A stretch of DNA of 64,000 bases from Enoplolaimus lenunculus (GCA_030248215.1 JASANG010000828.1:50971-114970); one strand, 5' to 3'. Positions 1-12,991 are shown, counted from the first letter of the stretch. A program made the numbers and translations. The notes: a model not told the origin generated them from the sequence alone.

Positions 1-174
1 AAAGCGTGGTCGTGTTATGGCATGAAGCGACTTCCGTCCGGAATGCAGCGGATATTGCAAGCATACATTGAAATGTTTTGTTTTCTGATTAGGCAACTGT
101 ACAAGCCAAAACCGGAATTGGTTTGTATTCTCAACGCTGCTCCACGCCGTAAATTTTACTGTTCATGTGATGAA
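1..174 (+). other. Candidate upstream exon (unassigned)
   Basis: An open frame runs from the window edge through ATG 43-45 and contains LYKPKPELVC. It ends at a good donor, GAAA|gtaagc, after position 174. Its end phase (1) fits an acceptor at 1104 (ttttag), which would join it to the hydrolase exon. ABHD1/3 proteins have a KPxL-type stretch before the catalytic domain, so this may be their 5' exon. An unrelated gene or chance are equally possible. Confidence 0.3.
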
Positions 175-1104
175 AGTAAGCTTAATGCATGAATCATTGT
201 AATAGTTGATGTTATAACTTGAAGTCATAGCAATATGTTTTTCTATAAACGCAGTTCGGGCACAAACTGAAGGTTGATAGCAAATGCGTAATTTTTCGGA
301 GTGGTGTTACAGATGCTATTATTAATAGATATTCCATGTCCGGATAGCATTGCTTCAACTGTTTCGATAATTAATGTAGCATTTCAATATAATTATTTAA
401 GTTTGGAGATACGTACATGCTTTTTGCTTAGTTATTTATTAATATGCGTATTTCCATATGTACATATGCTATTCCGTAATGAGTCGTTAAAAACATATCC
501 ACAAACGGTAGGGTCATACGCAAGATACAAAATTACGAAGTCCAGACGGTTCCGTTTTGAACCGGATATAAACAGCCGCAAAGAACCCAACAAACTCAAA
601 TTAACACACCTTTAATAAAACCGATAAAGCTACAATATTGTCCAGTTACACCGCTGAAATCAAATAAATTGACCGAGTTATGCATTTACAAACTTGAAAC
701 GCATGTTTCTCGTAAACACAAAGCGCATGTATAGTAATCTTTATGCTTTACATACATTTTATCGTGCACAATCCAACTCAAATTCGTGGGTTTTTCTGCA
801 GTGCCCGGCTCGGCGGGGTCTTCATGTTGGAAATACACGGTCGGTGCGCTCCTGTTCGAAGTTTTGTCCAAAGTTAAGGACCGGACCGCTCCAGGAATCG
901 ACCTTGGTCCTCTTGCATTCGAGTCAAGCATGTTACCTCAACGCCATGTAGGTCGATTACAACAACTTCATATTCCGGTTTATGTGCGCTTGTATGAAAA
1001 TTTTTGACTTTACGTACACTACTTCCCGTGCACATAATACGACAATTCGCATAAGTATGTCCTTGTGTGTAATATAGGCGCATAATCTCGTATACGTGTT
1101 TTAG
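175..1104. other. No recognised gene
   Basis: AT-rich sequence with a GC-richer patch at about 785-945 that is open in several frames on both strands. None of the translations resembles a known family. If the candidate exon at the window edge is real, this is an intron. Confidence 0.4.
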
Positions 1105-1148
1105 TATATTATGTTAGTAACATATACATTTACTACACTATTGAAATT

Positions 1149-4100
1149 ATGTCCACTCCGCGCTTGTATTGCGCTCCTGGAAAGTTGCACGAAATTTTGC
1201 GCAACTGTTATTTTGTACGGGAACAATACAGCGTGCCTTTGTGGAGCCGATCAGCATTTGCACACACCATTGGTGGGTACTACATGCGTGGTTATATGAC
1301 GGCTAACTATAGAAGGTAAGTTTTATTATTGAGCGAAGCGAAACTCCGAGCGAAGCTCATAGTTTCGCGAAGCGTTTTATGTTTTGTACTTGGGGGTCGA
1401 AAGGTGGATGTCCGTCCGTCCGTCTATCCGTCCGAAAAGAAACTCAGGAACGGCTGAACCGATTTTGACAAACACAAACCTCCAAACCAATAATTAAGCA
1501 GTTAGCTAATAGATAATTTGCATATTAGCATAGTTTATAAGCCTAAATTAGGAGTTTGTACAATATTTCACTAATTAAGGTTAAAAGCAATATAATTTCA
1601 GCACTAAAGGGTTTTTAGGTGCGAGGAATTTGAATAAAATGTTTACAAACATCCAAAACCGATAATTGAATAGTTAGCTAATAGCTAATTTGCATATTAG
1701 CTACAGGACAAAATTAGGACTTTAAATTATTCCAAAAATCATTAGGGTGGCTGAAGGGTTTTTGGGTGCGAGGTCTGAGGAAACTGCTTACAAACCTCCA
1801 AAACCGATAAATTTGCATATTACCTTAATTGCTTGCGTGTGTTCGAGCTTCGCTCAATAAATGTAGTCCCACTACGACTGGTTTCGTTCCGTTCATATGA
1901 ACTTAGTATGTCGCGTGTCGACGAGTAGTTTTGGAAAAATTTGTGAGTTTTTGTAGTCTTTGAAAAAATTTCCGGCACGATTGGAAACCGCTCTTAGATT
2001 AGGACCTGTGGTCAGATATAAACCTTCAGGAGCTGGAGCGACTTAATCGCGAGTTTTGTGCTGATTGCGCGTAGTAGTCTGTTTTGGATAAATAAGGGTA
2101 CAATGTAAAAATGTGAAATCGTTTGAATTTCGATATATACCTACGAAAGTAGTGGGAAGAATGCTATCTTATATGCCCTGTCAACATGATGTATTCACCA
2201 GTTCAGTACGTAAACATTGTGTTTGTAGAATCGCGAGCTAATGTATGTGCTACGTAAGTAGCAGAGTGCAACCGGAATTCCGGTTTCAGCATTTTTTTAC
2301 CTTCTGGTTCCGGTAAATTTTTACCGGAATTAAAAATTAAGGTATTAAACTTTGACCTGGGGAAATTAGGATATTTTGCTAAAAAATGACGATAAAAATT
2401 AAATAGATTTCATTGTTATAGTTTGTAAAACGTGACAATCACTGAAAATAAGCCATCGAAGGTATATTTCGATTCCGTGGATTATGAAAATCTTAAATAC
2501 CGCATATAAAGTGAATACATATCTCCAATTAGGGTTATTTCACCAGTAATGTTGTAAAAAAAGATTAAAATGAATTTTTCGATGGCAGGTATTTTTCATT
2601 TTCCAGTTCCGTTTCCGGTATTTTTTTTAATTCCGGTTCTGATAAATTGTATATATTCCGGTTGCACCCTGATAAGTACGTGCACGTACTACTTAGGCAC
2701 TGTGTTGACTCTTAAGGGAAATCGTTCAGTTGAATGATGGCGGTGCGTTGGGCTTAGATTGGTTCGAAGGCAATCCATCTCAATCTGATACCAATGATAT
2801 TCCGGTACTGCTTGTGTTACCAGGACTCACTGGTTAGTGTAATGAAGTTGTATCCGTGACGTTGAACTGGTGTCCAAGTTTGAGGTCAGGTCCATAATAT
2901 GTGGGACTTCGGCGTTCAGAAAAACACCATTTTGAAATACTGGATATATTTTGTATGTTTAAGTTCTGTATGCGGGACGCTTACAGTCACACATACGGGA
3001 TCGGCATACAAAATATATATAATATCTTTTAGTTGTGCGTTTTCTATAAGCCTAAGTCCACGTGTGAGACTTGCGAACATAACTCAAATTTGTTTCAGCA
3101 TTCGACGGAAGTCGTCTGAGTTGGATTTAATGAAACTGCCGCTATTAGTTTTAAAGCCACGGTAACTAACTACATTGTGGTGCTATAGATGCCATCAGGT
3201 TCTAGAGCATTATGAATGCTCCAACCCTCGGCTGTTTACATACGCTGTCTCTGAATAGTCAAAGTGCACAATGTAGTATATTGGCATGCCTGCCGAAGTT
3301 ATGGATGTAATACTTCAGCACGGAGAATCTTAAAATGGCGTCTGCTCAACAGAGAAATCAGTGAAAACAGGGAATTTTGTGAATTCGTCAGAAAAATCAG
3401 GAAAAACAATTCATAGGAAAGTTGCCAATTTTCAAGGGGAACTACTTATCTTTTTAAGAGAACGGGTCAAAACAACACCAACCAACGCATAGTTCATCTG
3501 TATTCCCTTTCGCAGTAACGTTTATTAAACATTACAGAACGGCGTCGGGCGCCATATTTGATAACTGGCTATTGTTATTAAGAATCTGCAACACATGCTA
3601 TTATTGATCATACACCTAGTGGGTTTAGAAAGTTTGAAAGGTTGGAATTAAAATTTCAAATCTTACCAATAATTGAATATTCTATTTATTGTAATCATAA
3701 TTCGTACTAAAACATTTTTAAATTCGATCATTGTTGGCCAGTCTTGTTTATGTGCTCGAATTTTTAGCTGTAGGCATATTAATTTGCAAACGATTTGTGA
3801 TTTTCGTTTGTTAGCACTGTAATTATTGTATTCTTTATTTGTGTTACTTTTATTGCAGGTAGTGCAAAAGAGCCATATGTTCAGAATTTCATACATAAAG
3901 CGCATCAACTTGGTTTTGCATGTGTCGTGATGAACAATCGCGGCAGTGGTGGTGTGCCTCTTCAAGTAAGTATTCAGCATTAATTTACGTATATGCGTAG
4001 TTATAAAAATGTATATATTTTACCAAAATAATATTTATTGTTGTTAGCCATGGTTAGATTAAGTTGCATTATAACATTAATATTCGATATGAAGATTATG

Positions 4101-7100
4101 ACTGATGTTGGTTTTGGCACATCTCTACCGGAAGCACGGGAGTGGTTATACAAAGTTGGTATAGGATGATATAGGTATCACCTCCCGAAATTTCTGAAGA
4201 CTGGAGAAAAGCACATTTAAAGGGTGTAGAGTAACCTGCAAAGCCGAAAACTTCTATCGATTGCTGCGTTTGGTCGCAAAAAACATTTGTAGGCATGGTT
4301 GTGCGCTCCCGAAATGAAATACTGCCTACGCTTCTGACAGAAGGTTTACAAGTGGTGTTCATTAGTTATACAATACAAGGCGAAATTTAAAATCATACTA
4401 AGGTCCATGCTAATTTATTACTTAAATAGTTGACTGTATTGATTTCTTACAGACAACGCAAATTTGCTGTGCAACGTTTACTGATGATTTAGCAGCTGTC
4501 GTCAGACATATTAAAGAGTGTTATCCTAGTTCACCTGTTGTCGCTACGGGATTTTCTTTAGGCGGGTGAGTTGCGTGTTATGTTTTATTCACAACGTACA
4601 ACAACCTGGAATATTGCCTCAAACTTACTCAGAAAGCCTCTCAATAATTAAATGTCAGTGTGTAATCAACATTGCGCGACCAGTGACAATTCTGCGGTAT
4701 TTGCCATGATTTATTATAATTTTGTTTCTACAATAATTTTATCATTAACATTGTGTTTTGTCGTTGCTTTCGGTCATCTCGAACAACTGTCGATGTCAAA
4801 ACGTATTTCCTGAGCTCTGTCGGTTTTTGCCTGAACCTGAGTGAAGCGGTATTGCAATGTAGGTGTAAGTTGTTGTAATTATTATGTTTGTAAAACAGAA
4901 TATTATCTCTATGTTAGTTATGTTTTGTGTGCTATTATAAATTTTTTTAGAATAATTTTGTTTACGTATTTGTCGAAATGTGGCAAAGCGGGCGCTGATC
5001 CGTTGATTTGTGCCGCATTTGTTGTGAGCTCACCGTGGAATCCAAACGAAGACACGAAGTCGCTGGAACGGTTACCGTATCGTTTGATTAATAATCATTT
5101 GGCTCACCAGATGTGCAATAATATCAGGCCGTATGTTTGTTGCTTTCATTGCAAACACTAAACTTCTCTGTTTGTACTTCATTCGCTTGTTTTGATTGGC
5201 AATTTTTTCCGTGTTTTAGGTCAACGTCGAATTTAGTTTATAATTATTTCAAAAGTGATGTTTTAACTAAATTCTGGCGCTTTCTATTTGCAATAGACTT
5301 CTTGTTAATTTTTAAGCACTGTGCTTAGAACTTATTACTAGCTGGTGACGTAGGCATCTTGTAACTTTCGAGTAAGTAATTAAATATCGCTTCTTTTCTT
5401 ATATCTTTGTTGTTTTAGTATGCGCCATATCTTTGATGGCCTCGTTGATTTCGATAATGTTCTTAAGGTAAGGCAAATTGGAACACGGATGCGAATCCTA
5501 TACGGCTAACACCGGAGTTTCAATTTTAAGCAGGTCTCGGTCTGGTTTTTAAAATATCGGTAGGTATACAACCCAATATCAAAACAGCGAAATGACCGAT
5601 AAAATAATTCTACTGGTTTGAACTTTGAATAATATGTTGAAGGTTGATTTTACTTGAGAATGTAAACTAAGCATTTCAATGAGGCAAACCTTACGCGATC
5701 TTTAACGTCTTTATTTCTTTACTTTGTTACTATGTACAAAGACCGTCTTTGTTACAGATACATTATCTGGTAATGCCAAACCAACTAAAACGAAAAACTG
5801 TTTGGGAAAGCTTGCTGGTTATGTATAATAATTATAACGTATTAGCACCGCAAACGTGATGGTGTACAAGTAATTGATGACAAAATTTAAGTTACAATTT
5901 GCTGTTTGCAGTTACAATTTGCTGTTTGCTAGAATTGAACATAAGTCAATGGTTGTATTGTTTATTTGGTTTCTTTTTGTTTCAGTGTGTGCTACTGTCG
6001 CTGCTGCGTATTGTATTTATTTACGCTGTGTGTTATGTTTGAATTTATTTTTAGAGTAAAATTATTCGAGACTTTGACGAACGTTTTACTGTACCTATGG
6101 TCGGTTATGATTCAGTGTATGAATATTATCACGATGCTGCGATGTGTAACCGGATTCATGACGTTCCGATTCCGACATTATGTCTTCACGCTGCAGATGA
6201 TTTTTTTGCCCCGCCAACGTGTAAGTCACAGGGATGGGGCCGGGTCTGGATCTCACTAATTTTCGGGTTCGTTTTTAATCTGGGTAGGTTTGTAAACTGA
6301 GACGAAACCAAAGCCACGAAGTCATGTCGGATATTCGATTAGTGCTTAGGTTGAAAACAGTAGAAGTCTAGGCACAAGGTCTCGCTGTTTTTGGGACCGC
6401 CAAGCCAACTAGTTTGTGAAATGAAGTCAAGTTTATTTGTTAAGGATACGTTCTCAACCTATGCACTCAACCTTTAGCTTGCATTCAGGGATGGGAATCT
6501 TGGTCTCGGCAAGTCCCGGTATTTTGCAGGTTTTGGTCCAGATTTTTTGAGTATCGATGGCTTGGAACCGAGACCAGAAGTTGAGGATGCGACAGATTAA
6601 TGTATGGCTATATTTTTTGAAGTGATGCTCGATAGATATGTAAAATTTTCGATGTCAATCTGTAAAGTTTCCTAGTCACGCAATAGTTATGAACAGATAT
6701 TCTGGAAAAATACAAAAAACTACGAAAAAACAATTGGAAATGATTTATTTGTTTTGAAAATTTTAATTTTTTTTCGGTGATGGCAAAAAATTGACCGAGA
6801 ATTTTCGTGGTTGATCTCGGTAGTCCCCATACGTGCGTAGGATTGTGGCTATTATTTTCGCTTGGGCTTGGGCCTAGTTTTAGACTTATTTTTACATTGA
6901 AATTTAATTTTCGGTTCAGGAATTGGAATACGCTAAGATACTGTTACGATCTTAAGATATCACTGGTCATCTATCAGCTTTTCCATCATTATTGTAACCC
7001 AGTGAAGATTGGAACGTACACGGACACATGCAGACAGATACAACACGAGTATGCCAGAAAAAACATGTAAAAGTACAACTAATGATGATTTCAATTCCGG

Positions 7101-7454
7101 CTCCCGGTATCTCTTAACTTTCCGGTTCCGATATTTTATAATTACGGTTGCGTCCAGTCGGTGGATGATATGCTAAAGTATAGGTTATATGTTTATACTA
7201 ATGTACATTGTTTCTGGTGAATAAGAGTTATGGGATATTTACGTTTTTTAGCAATTCCGTTTGATGAAATTCAAAAATCTGCCAATGTTGCTCTAGTGAT
7301 GACGAGTTACGGTGGACATTTGGGTTTTTTAAAGAAAATCAACAAAAACAACCACCGTGATGATAAATTTAGCGATTGTGAAACGTTAGTTGAACAGGCG
7401 TTTACTGAGTTTATGCCCGCTGCTGTTCAAGAATTTAGATCCGATCGTAAATAG
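1149..7454 (+). CDS. ABHD1/ABHD3-type alpha/beta hydrolase (phospholipase family)
   Basis: Exons 1149-1315, 2717-2832, 3859-3965, 4453-4565, 4951-5130, 5419-5467, 6055-6220 and 7252-7454 (stop TAG) join in phase to 366 residues from ATG 1149. Upstream exons may add an N-terminal membrane anchor. ABHD1/2/3 hydrolases are membrane-linked; vertebrate ABHD3 cleaves medium-chain phosphatidylcholines. Visible hallmarks are LLVLPGLTG (oxyanion region), NNRGSGGVPL, the nucleophile elbow GFSLGG (Ser165), KIIRDFDERFTVPMVGY, the acid in LCLHAADDFFAP (Asp292/293) and the base in TSYGGHLGF (His322). All three catalytic positions are present, so the enzyme looks functional. The exon at 2717 uses an unusual acceptor ending TTAAG. 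Introns hold repeat elements (1326-1882, 2262-2671). ABHD1 and ABHD3 cannot be told apart here. Confidence 0.9.
1326..1882 (+). mobile_element. Element J, copy 1 (TIR element with ~175 bp units)
   Basis: Starts TTATTGAGCGAAGC and has the inverse GCTTCGCTCAATAA near its right end, followed by GTAGTCCCACTACGACTGGT. The interior has a (GTCC)n run and about two diverged units containing GATAATTGAATAGTTAGC. It lies in an intron of the hydrolase gene. Related copies are at 19446 and 57894. Confidence 0.75.
2262..2671. mobile_element. hAT-like MITE, family H copy 1
   Basis: Ends are CAGAGTGCAACCGGAATT and the inverse ATTCCGGTTGCACCCTG, with several TTCCGG repeats inside. The flanks GTAAGTAG and ATAAGTAC match at 6 of 8 bases, consistent with a decayed 8 bp target duplication. 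It is intronic in the hydrolase gene. A second copy is at 50009-50359. Confidence 0.7.
6485..6830. mobile_element. Degenerate hAT-like fragment (family M-like)
   Basis: Begins CAGGGATGGGAATCTTGG and holds several GGTCTCGG/CCGAGACC motifs shared with the element at 56169. No clear right end or duplication was found. Intronic. Confidence 0.35.
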
Positions 7455-8932
7455 GCGGTTCTAACTGAAGATTTTACAAATTTGAAACGCTGTTGAAATA
7501 ATAATTTCAAGGAAGCATTACTTTCTTTATTCTGTGATATGGTTGTTTGCAGTGTTGTGACTATCGTAGTTGAAATTAACTTTGTTGTTCTTAATACATT
7601 TATTACTGTGATACGAAAACGTGATGAACTGATGAATCGTGAATTTTTTGCAATAATTGTTTTGCTATGGTGTGCATGCAAAATGATAGCATATTACATG
7701 AACGATACCATCGAAAATGCGATGCCGGTAGTGTAATGGTTTTTGATTTTGCTATTCTGGTTTTTTCTATACATTACTTTTGGCACATTTTTATTTTGGT
7801 CAACGCAAATGTGATTTTATTAATTTGAAACAAAGCATCAGAAAGCCCGCGAGCATTGTCAGAAGCGTTTTATACAAAGTTGGAGAAATTGGAATTCAGG
7901 CAAATTTTTGCAACATGTTTTAGGCGTTTTTAATAGTCTTCTTTCTCCCGGCCTACGTATTATATTGCAAGTGCTGTGTCTAGTCATTTTTTGTTCTTTC
8001 AAATTTTTTAAGTAAACTGTTGCTGTGATGTTGCCATTATTGCATCTTACCGAATATTTTGAATGGACGAGCAGCCTTGTTAATAGTGCGAGTGAAAAAG
8101 ATTATTCTGGGATTAACTTGGAAAAAGTTCGCCCCCCGGACAGATTTTAAAATTGAGATGACTATTTTGTTTCATTCTGAACAATTATATCTATTGAAAA
8201 TGTAAATGATTTTGTCTATGAGCATAAAAATAACAGAATTTTCGCGTTTGAATATCGGAAACGAACACCGATTTTATTTGAAGCAACGGTGTACAACTAT
8301 AAACAGTCGGAAGTTTAAACAAAATTAATTTATCTGCCAATACAATTAAACTAAAAAGTGCTACGGTTTTGGATGGATGTTATTTTATTTCAAATTGAAA
8401 CGTAACAAACAATGTATGTATTAATACTGAAAATTGTCGTTTTAAAGGAAACTGAAGCTACACAACTGAAAACATTGCGCTGTAGCCTTACAGCGACGAA
8501 TCTAGAATTTTCTGGTAGTGGGATCCATTGCTTCCCTTGGGACCTTTGTACTCAATTGGTAAAAAATGTAATTTCGTTAAGGTCTCGTGGGGGGATCGAT
8601 CCCGGGCCCCCCACTGATCCGTCCTTGTAGCCTCCTGTCATGCTTTTGTTTGTCTTAAATCCAAAACGTAACACTAGCCATAACAATATCTAAATATAAA
8701 CTGAAACCTGTTAAATAAGAATGTCTTCTTTTATTGTCGTAGTATTTAACGCACTCGAATTGACTTTAGTAACACTTTTCCTCAAATTTAAGGTTATGGT
8801 CCAGGTAAAGTTTAGCCAGTTTAAATGTCTTGTACTCCTATCAAGTTCAGTACTTTTTAAAATCCGTGTTTAAATAGAAACTTAAATTGTGTTTTAGTTT
8901 AATTTGTTTAGATATTGGCGATTGAATTCATT
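7455..8932. other. Intergenic, 3' side of hydrolase and promoter side of TMEM60-like gene
   Basis: AT-rich. No coding sequence was recognised. A GC patch at about 8575-8615 contains CGATCCCGGGCCCC and looks like a repeat fragment. A TTTAG acceptor-like site at about 8912 just upstream of the next ATG could be a 5' UTR or trans-splice site. Confidence 0.5.
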
Positions 8933-10450
8933 ATGGTGGCTTTGTATCGAGCGCTGGCGTTAATGCTGTGGCTGTTGATTTTCATTACATTCCTTGTGTT
9001 ACGTCTTGATGGCGCTGTTCAGTGGAGTTGGTTCATCGTTTTTATTCCGGTGTGGATTCTGTGCGCGGTCATGTTTCATTACGACGCGTACTTTTTGTTA
9101 CTGGTTAGTTTATGAACGTTTACTAATGGGTCATCCACGTTAAAATGCACGCGCCGATGTAATAAATGGTCCACCCACCACATTTAGAATAGCATCGAAA
9201 TACACATCCTAGCTGGAGGCAAGGTACAGTTTCATGGCTGTACTTAGATAGTGGTGATTGTCTAAACTCTGTTGGAAGGGACTCTGGAGGAATACATGTT
9301 GTCTGTAGGATGTCAGGACATTACGATAGTGCACGCACACACATATAAAAACACAAGCTGTGCACACATTCACGCGCATCATTCAACACAAAAAACAGAG
9401 TCCCTTCCGAAGGACTATGGACAATAACAGCTCCTGATAAGGATGTTAGGACAAGTAAATATTTATGCCTAGAGCATATTCATTGTCTAAAAGTTCAGAC
9501 AATGGCATACTGACATATCACACAGTGTATAAAGAGAGCGGCTAGGGACAACACGGGCACCCAAAAGCGAGGGACATTTTTTTACATAATGTGCGTGCAT
9601 TTTAACGTGGATGACCCATAAATTATAAAATTTGTCTGTTTGGTTTTTTATCAGATTACGACCAGTAAACAGTGATTTTTCGCCCATTCACAGGCTGTGT
9701 TGCCAACCTGAACCATACGTAATTTTAAAGTACACTAAAGCAGTATGGGGCTAACACTCACAAGCCTTACACGCTAAGCGATTCTTCTTGTTGTGTGCAG
9801 AAACATTACAGAAGAGTGTACTTTAATAGTGTGACAACAACTTTAGCTGTCTCAATGCTGAATTGCTTAGTGCTGGGTGCTTTGAGGGAGCAATGAAATC
9901 TGAAGCGATTTGCTCTCAACAAATTGAGGGTACACGAATCAAAGCTGTAAAGTGCAATCGTTCTGTTGTGAAGCGATTCTTGACAGCTTTACCACTGCAC
10001 CGAGCAGTCCGAGTCAGGTGCGATGCTGTTCGACCCGCTGTCCACAGTCGGACTGCGGACCGACCCTGTAGTTCATCCGGCAGGGACTTTGGCTTAGATT
10101 AGGAATAGGCTTGCAAATATATCATATATTAAGATTAAGTATTTTTGGGGGAAATATACAAAAGCCGGGCACTTCAATCGTTATCGTTGTTTCAGCATCG
10201 AATCTATCGACATGTTCCCAACGCAACATTCACTCTGAGTCCAGCGAACCTTCGTGCTCGTATTGGATCGCTTGTCACTGTTGTTCTTTTGATTTTGTTT
10301 CAAGTTGGTCTTTGCATTCGGCTTCAATGGCATCATCAATTGCCAGCGCTTCGTCTCGCGTATGTTTTAGTTCCGTTTTGGATCGCGTTGTGCGGTCTAA
10401 TTGGACACATATTTTATCAAATTTGGCGTGCGGTGAACAATACGTCTTGA
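8933..10450 (+). CDS. TMEM60: TMEM60-like small multipass membrane protein
   Basis: Two exons, 8933-9103 (57 codons, phase 0, donor CTG|gttagt) and 10196-10450 (acceptor tttcag, stop TGA), give 141 residues; human TMEM60 has 133. The protein has about four hydrophobic helices. The first half carries the family signature LVLRLDG..WSWFIVFIPVWI. The second half repeats the pattern: LVTVVLLILFQVGLCIRLQ, then LAYVLVPFWIALCGLIG. The function of the family is not established. The single intron contains a complete TIR element (9127-9618). An alternative exon at about 9801 would end in a stop after 31 codons and is not favoured. Confidence 0.82.
9127..9618. mobile_element. Harbinger-like MITE, family K
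   Basis: A terminal inverted repeat of at least 26 bp starts TGGGTCATCCACGTTAAAAT and is perfectly mirrored at the right end. TAA flanks both sides (9124-9126 and 9619-9621), the 3 bp duplication typical of PIF/Harbinger. No coding capacity. It sits in the TMEM60-like intron. Confidence 0.8.
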
Positions 10451-11378
10451 TTGTCGTTTCGAGCAGTAGCAAATGGAATGGTAATATTGAGGGAATGTCT
10501 CGATCACACCTTATCGTTGACGCAGTATCTCAATGTTGTTGTTGTTGTTGTTTGTGATTGTTTCACTGTAACAATAGGTTGTTGGACAATGAAGCTATAT
10601 TTTGGAAACAGCAGCAGGAATCTCAAAATTACGGAAAGAAAACAAACGTTTGATATGATGGCTTCGAGTCTAGAAAGCGGCGGATGTGATTTCGACAGGT
10701 GAAGTTGATTTTTTGTCACAATCGGTTTACCGGTGATTACGCTAGATTTTGTGTGTACGGCTGATACGGGGTGGGGTAATTGTTGAACCAAAACGATGGA
10801 ACCGCGTGCGAAGTGCTGTTGGAATCAGTTTGTCTTAAACAACATACAAGTTTCATAGTATGCATCGTTGAAAGCTTTGAACAAAAAAGTTCTTTGCTTA
10901 GAAACCGATTGGTTCAAGGTTAAATATTGAGATCATGCGACCATGTACCGTAAAATCGCAACTTCAGGCTCCTGTGCATTTTATATTCACATTTAAGGTC
11001 AACGCTTTAGCTTAATCATAGGATTAAGTTGAGGCTTATGTAATGATTTCCAAAAATTTCGGTTTGTGTAAGCGTGTTCCGAAATTCCTCGCGTATAGTA
11101 AACGATTTTTGGCGTTTGTCAAAACTCTATACTTTGTCATCAGTATATAAACGCTTTTTCAAAACGGAAAAAGTGTTGTATTGAAAACATTTTCGTTGCT
11201 TTTATGATGATTGTTTTTGTTTTTGTTTATATTCGCTGCCAGCCTTTGAAGTTTGAATCTGCTGATTTTGGTTAGATATTATTTGGAATAGTAAAAGAAT
11301 TGGCCGTGTTATGTCAAACGTTCTTCGGAGCGAAATACATGCCTAAACAGTTTTGTGACGCTACGTTATAGATATTCA

Positions 11379-11551
11379 GGCCAATGTTCCTTTTAGGGCG
11401 TAACAAAAGATTAAGCGTATTATTAAAACTAAGCCTAATACTAAGCATTGCAACAATGTATTCTTAAGCCTAAGCAAAAAAATGTAATCTAGAATCTAAA
11501 CCTGCTGTTTTATAGACCCACCAGAAACCTGCACGCCCCTTAACATGGGCC
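11379..11551. mobile_element. TTAGGC-bearing MITE, family A copy 1
   Basis: Ends GGCCAATGTTCCTTTTAGGG and, inverted, the same motif at the right (TTAACATGGGCC). The interior has degenerate CCTAAG hexamers, then TAATCTAGAATCTAAACCTG. Flanks GATATTCAG and GATATTTAA match at 7 of 9 bases. Confidence 0.75.
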
Positions 11552-11561
11552 GATATTTAAA

Positions 11562-11720
11562 TTTAGGGTATCGTCGGTAGTTTGGAAAAAATATCGATAC
11601 CGGCATATAAGCGGAGGTCTGCCTCCGGCAGCGACAGAAAATAGAGCTCCGGCTCCGGTAGGATTTTTGCTGAGGTTCCCGGTTTCAAATTTGATTTTTT
11701 GACTGCCTTGAAACTTTTCC
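11562..11720. mobile_element. Family G hAT-like fragment
   Basis: Contains GAGGTCTGCCTCCGGCAG and TCCGGCTCCGGTAGGATTTT as in the full family G copies, but lacks both termini. Confidence 0.5.
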
Positions 11721-11752
11721 GTTATCTGGTCTACAGGTCTGTTTAACTAGTT

Positions 11753-12003
11753 ATAACCCTTTCACTCATAGAGTATACTATGAGCAACTAAATACAATGT
11801 ACGAGCCATACGCTCACTGTGAGCAGTGTTTAACCAGTGTAAAATCTCCACAAGACGTGAGAGCCCCCTCGGGCTCGAGCGTCGAGCTCCTATAGCTCAG
11901 TGGTCATCGTAAATGCCTCACACCCGTGCGACTGGGGTTCGAATATCTCCTTTAAATTGCATCTCATGTAAAATTGCAAATATTCATGTGAGAAAGGGAT
12001 AAC
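11753..12003 (+). mobile_element. tRNA-like piggyBac MITE, family F copy 1
   Basis: Ends ATAACCCTTTCACTC and GTGAGAAAGGGATAAC. The inner segment, on the plus strand here, has an A-box-like TAGCTCAGTGGTC and a B-box-like GGGTTCGAATAT. It is more diverged than the copies at 38.7-39.3 kb. Confidence 0.7.
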
Positions 12004-12196
12004 ATATGATGATTGTGTATTCAGTCGAATAGATTTACTCCGTTTAGGGATCAGGGACCGTGTTTTCTAATGCATGTAGCAGCCGTCACTATAGTTGATG
12101 ATATGTTCTGTAAGTTTCAACCTGTTGATAATGGTTAGCTTCAAAATTTGCTACCTTTTTGCGCTTGACAAGTCTACAAAACCCAAAACTAGCCGG

Positions 12197-12543
12197 CAGG
12201 GTGCAACCGGCGGTGAAAAATACCGAAGCCGGAGCCGGAGGTCAACGAAATCTGTAGTAGCTGGAGGTGAGGCAAAATCAGGTAGTAAAAATCGTGGTTA
12301 AGTTAATTTTAGCCAATATCTGAAATATTGTTCTTAAGTTGTTTGATTTTAGGCTCATTTTCTGCGAAATTTCAGAAATTCTTTCCTGAAAATTGTGACA
12401 ACAGTAAACGAAACGCGCTAAACAGTTACATTTTGCAAAATTATGCACAAATTTAATACCGAAATTGCCGTAACCTCTGACAAAAGTTCTACCGGAGCCG
12501 GAGGTCGATTTTATGCCGGAGGCAGACCTCCGGTTGTACCCTG
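12197..12543 (-). mobile_element. hAT-like MITE, family G copy 1
   Basis: Termini CAGGGTGCAACCGG and CCGGTTGTACCCTG. Flanking octamers CTAGCCGG (12189-12196) and TTAGCCGG (12544-12551) match at 7 of 8, as expected for hAT. Interior GGCTCCGG/CCGGAGCC motifs match the copies at 36706 and 38001. Confidence 0.85.
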
Positions 12544-12991
12544 TTAGCCGGCGATAGGTGCTGCACCTATATGGTCCAGCATAATAACTGATGTTAAATT
12601 TGGAAGAATTTTGGAATAAATTTTCACTGACATCATGCGGCATATTGCTATTTGTATGACATGGTAACTTGAGTTCAGTGACATCATGTGACATATGGCT
12701 ATTTGTGTTTGAGATGATAACTTGAGATCAAGTTTTTGTAAAGCCAAAGATAGGTGTCCATTCACTTGTCGTCCAGCAAGCAACTTTTTGGAAATCCCAT
12801 TTTTGTCCCCGCCACAGTTTTGAGACGATTCAATGCTGCAGTAAAATCAGTTATCTTTGGTGCAAAATTATGGCTAGAAAACTTGAGTCAGAAATAAAGC
12901 CAAAAATATAGAATTAAAAAATTAAATCTGCACCTTTTAGGAAGGTGTTGAACGATATATACAGATAGTTAATAAATACTGACTATATTTA

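Noticed and set aside
9801-9893. Possible extra exon of the TMEM60-like gene (KHYRRVYFNS...) after a tgtgtgcag site
   Set aside because: It ends in a stop after 31 codons and would remove the second pair of helices; exon 1 to exon 10196 joins in phase and gives the family's length.
11873-11960. tRNA gene (A and B boxes present)
   Set aside because: It lies inside repeated TIR elements and the acceptor stem does not pair well; treated as a tRNA-like part of family F.
12278-12783. Minus-strand frames of 138 and 79 codons
   Set aside because: They run across family G and AT-rich sequence; no family similarity and no splice support.
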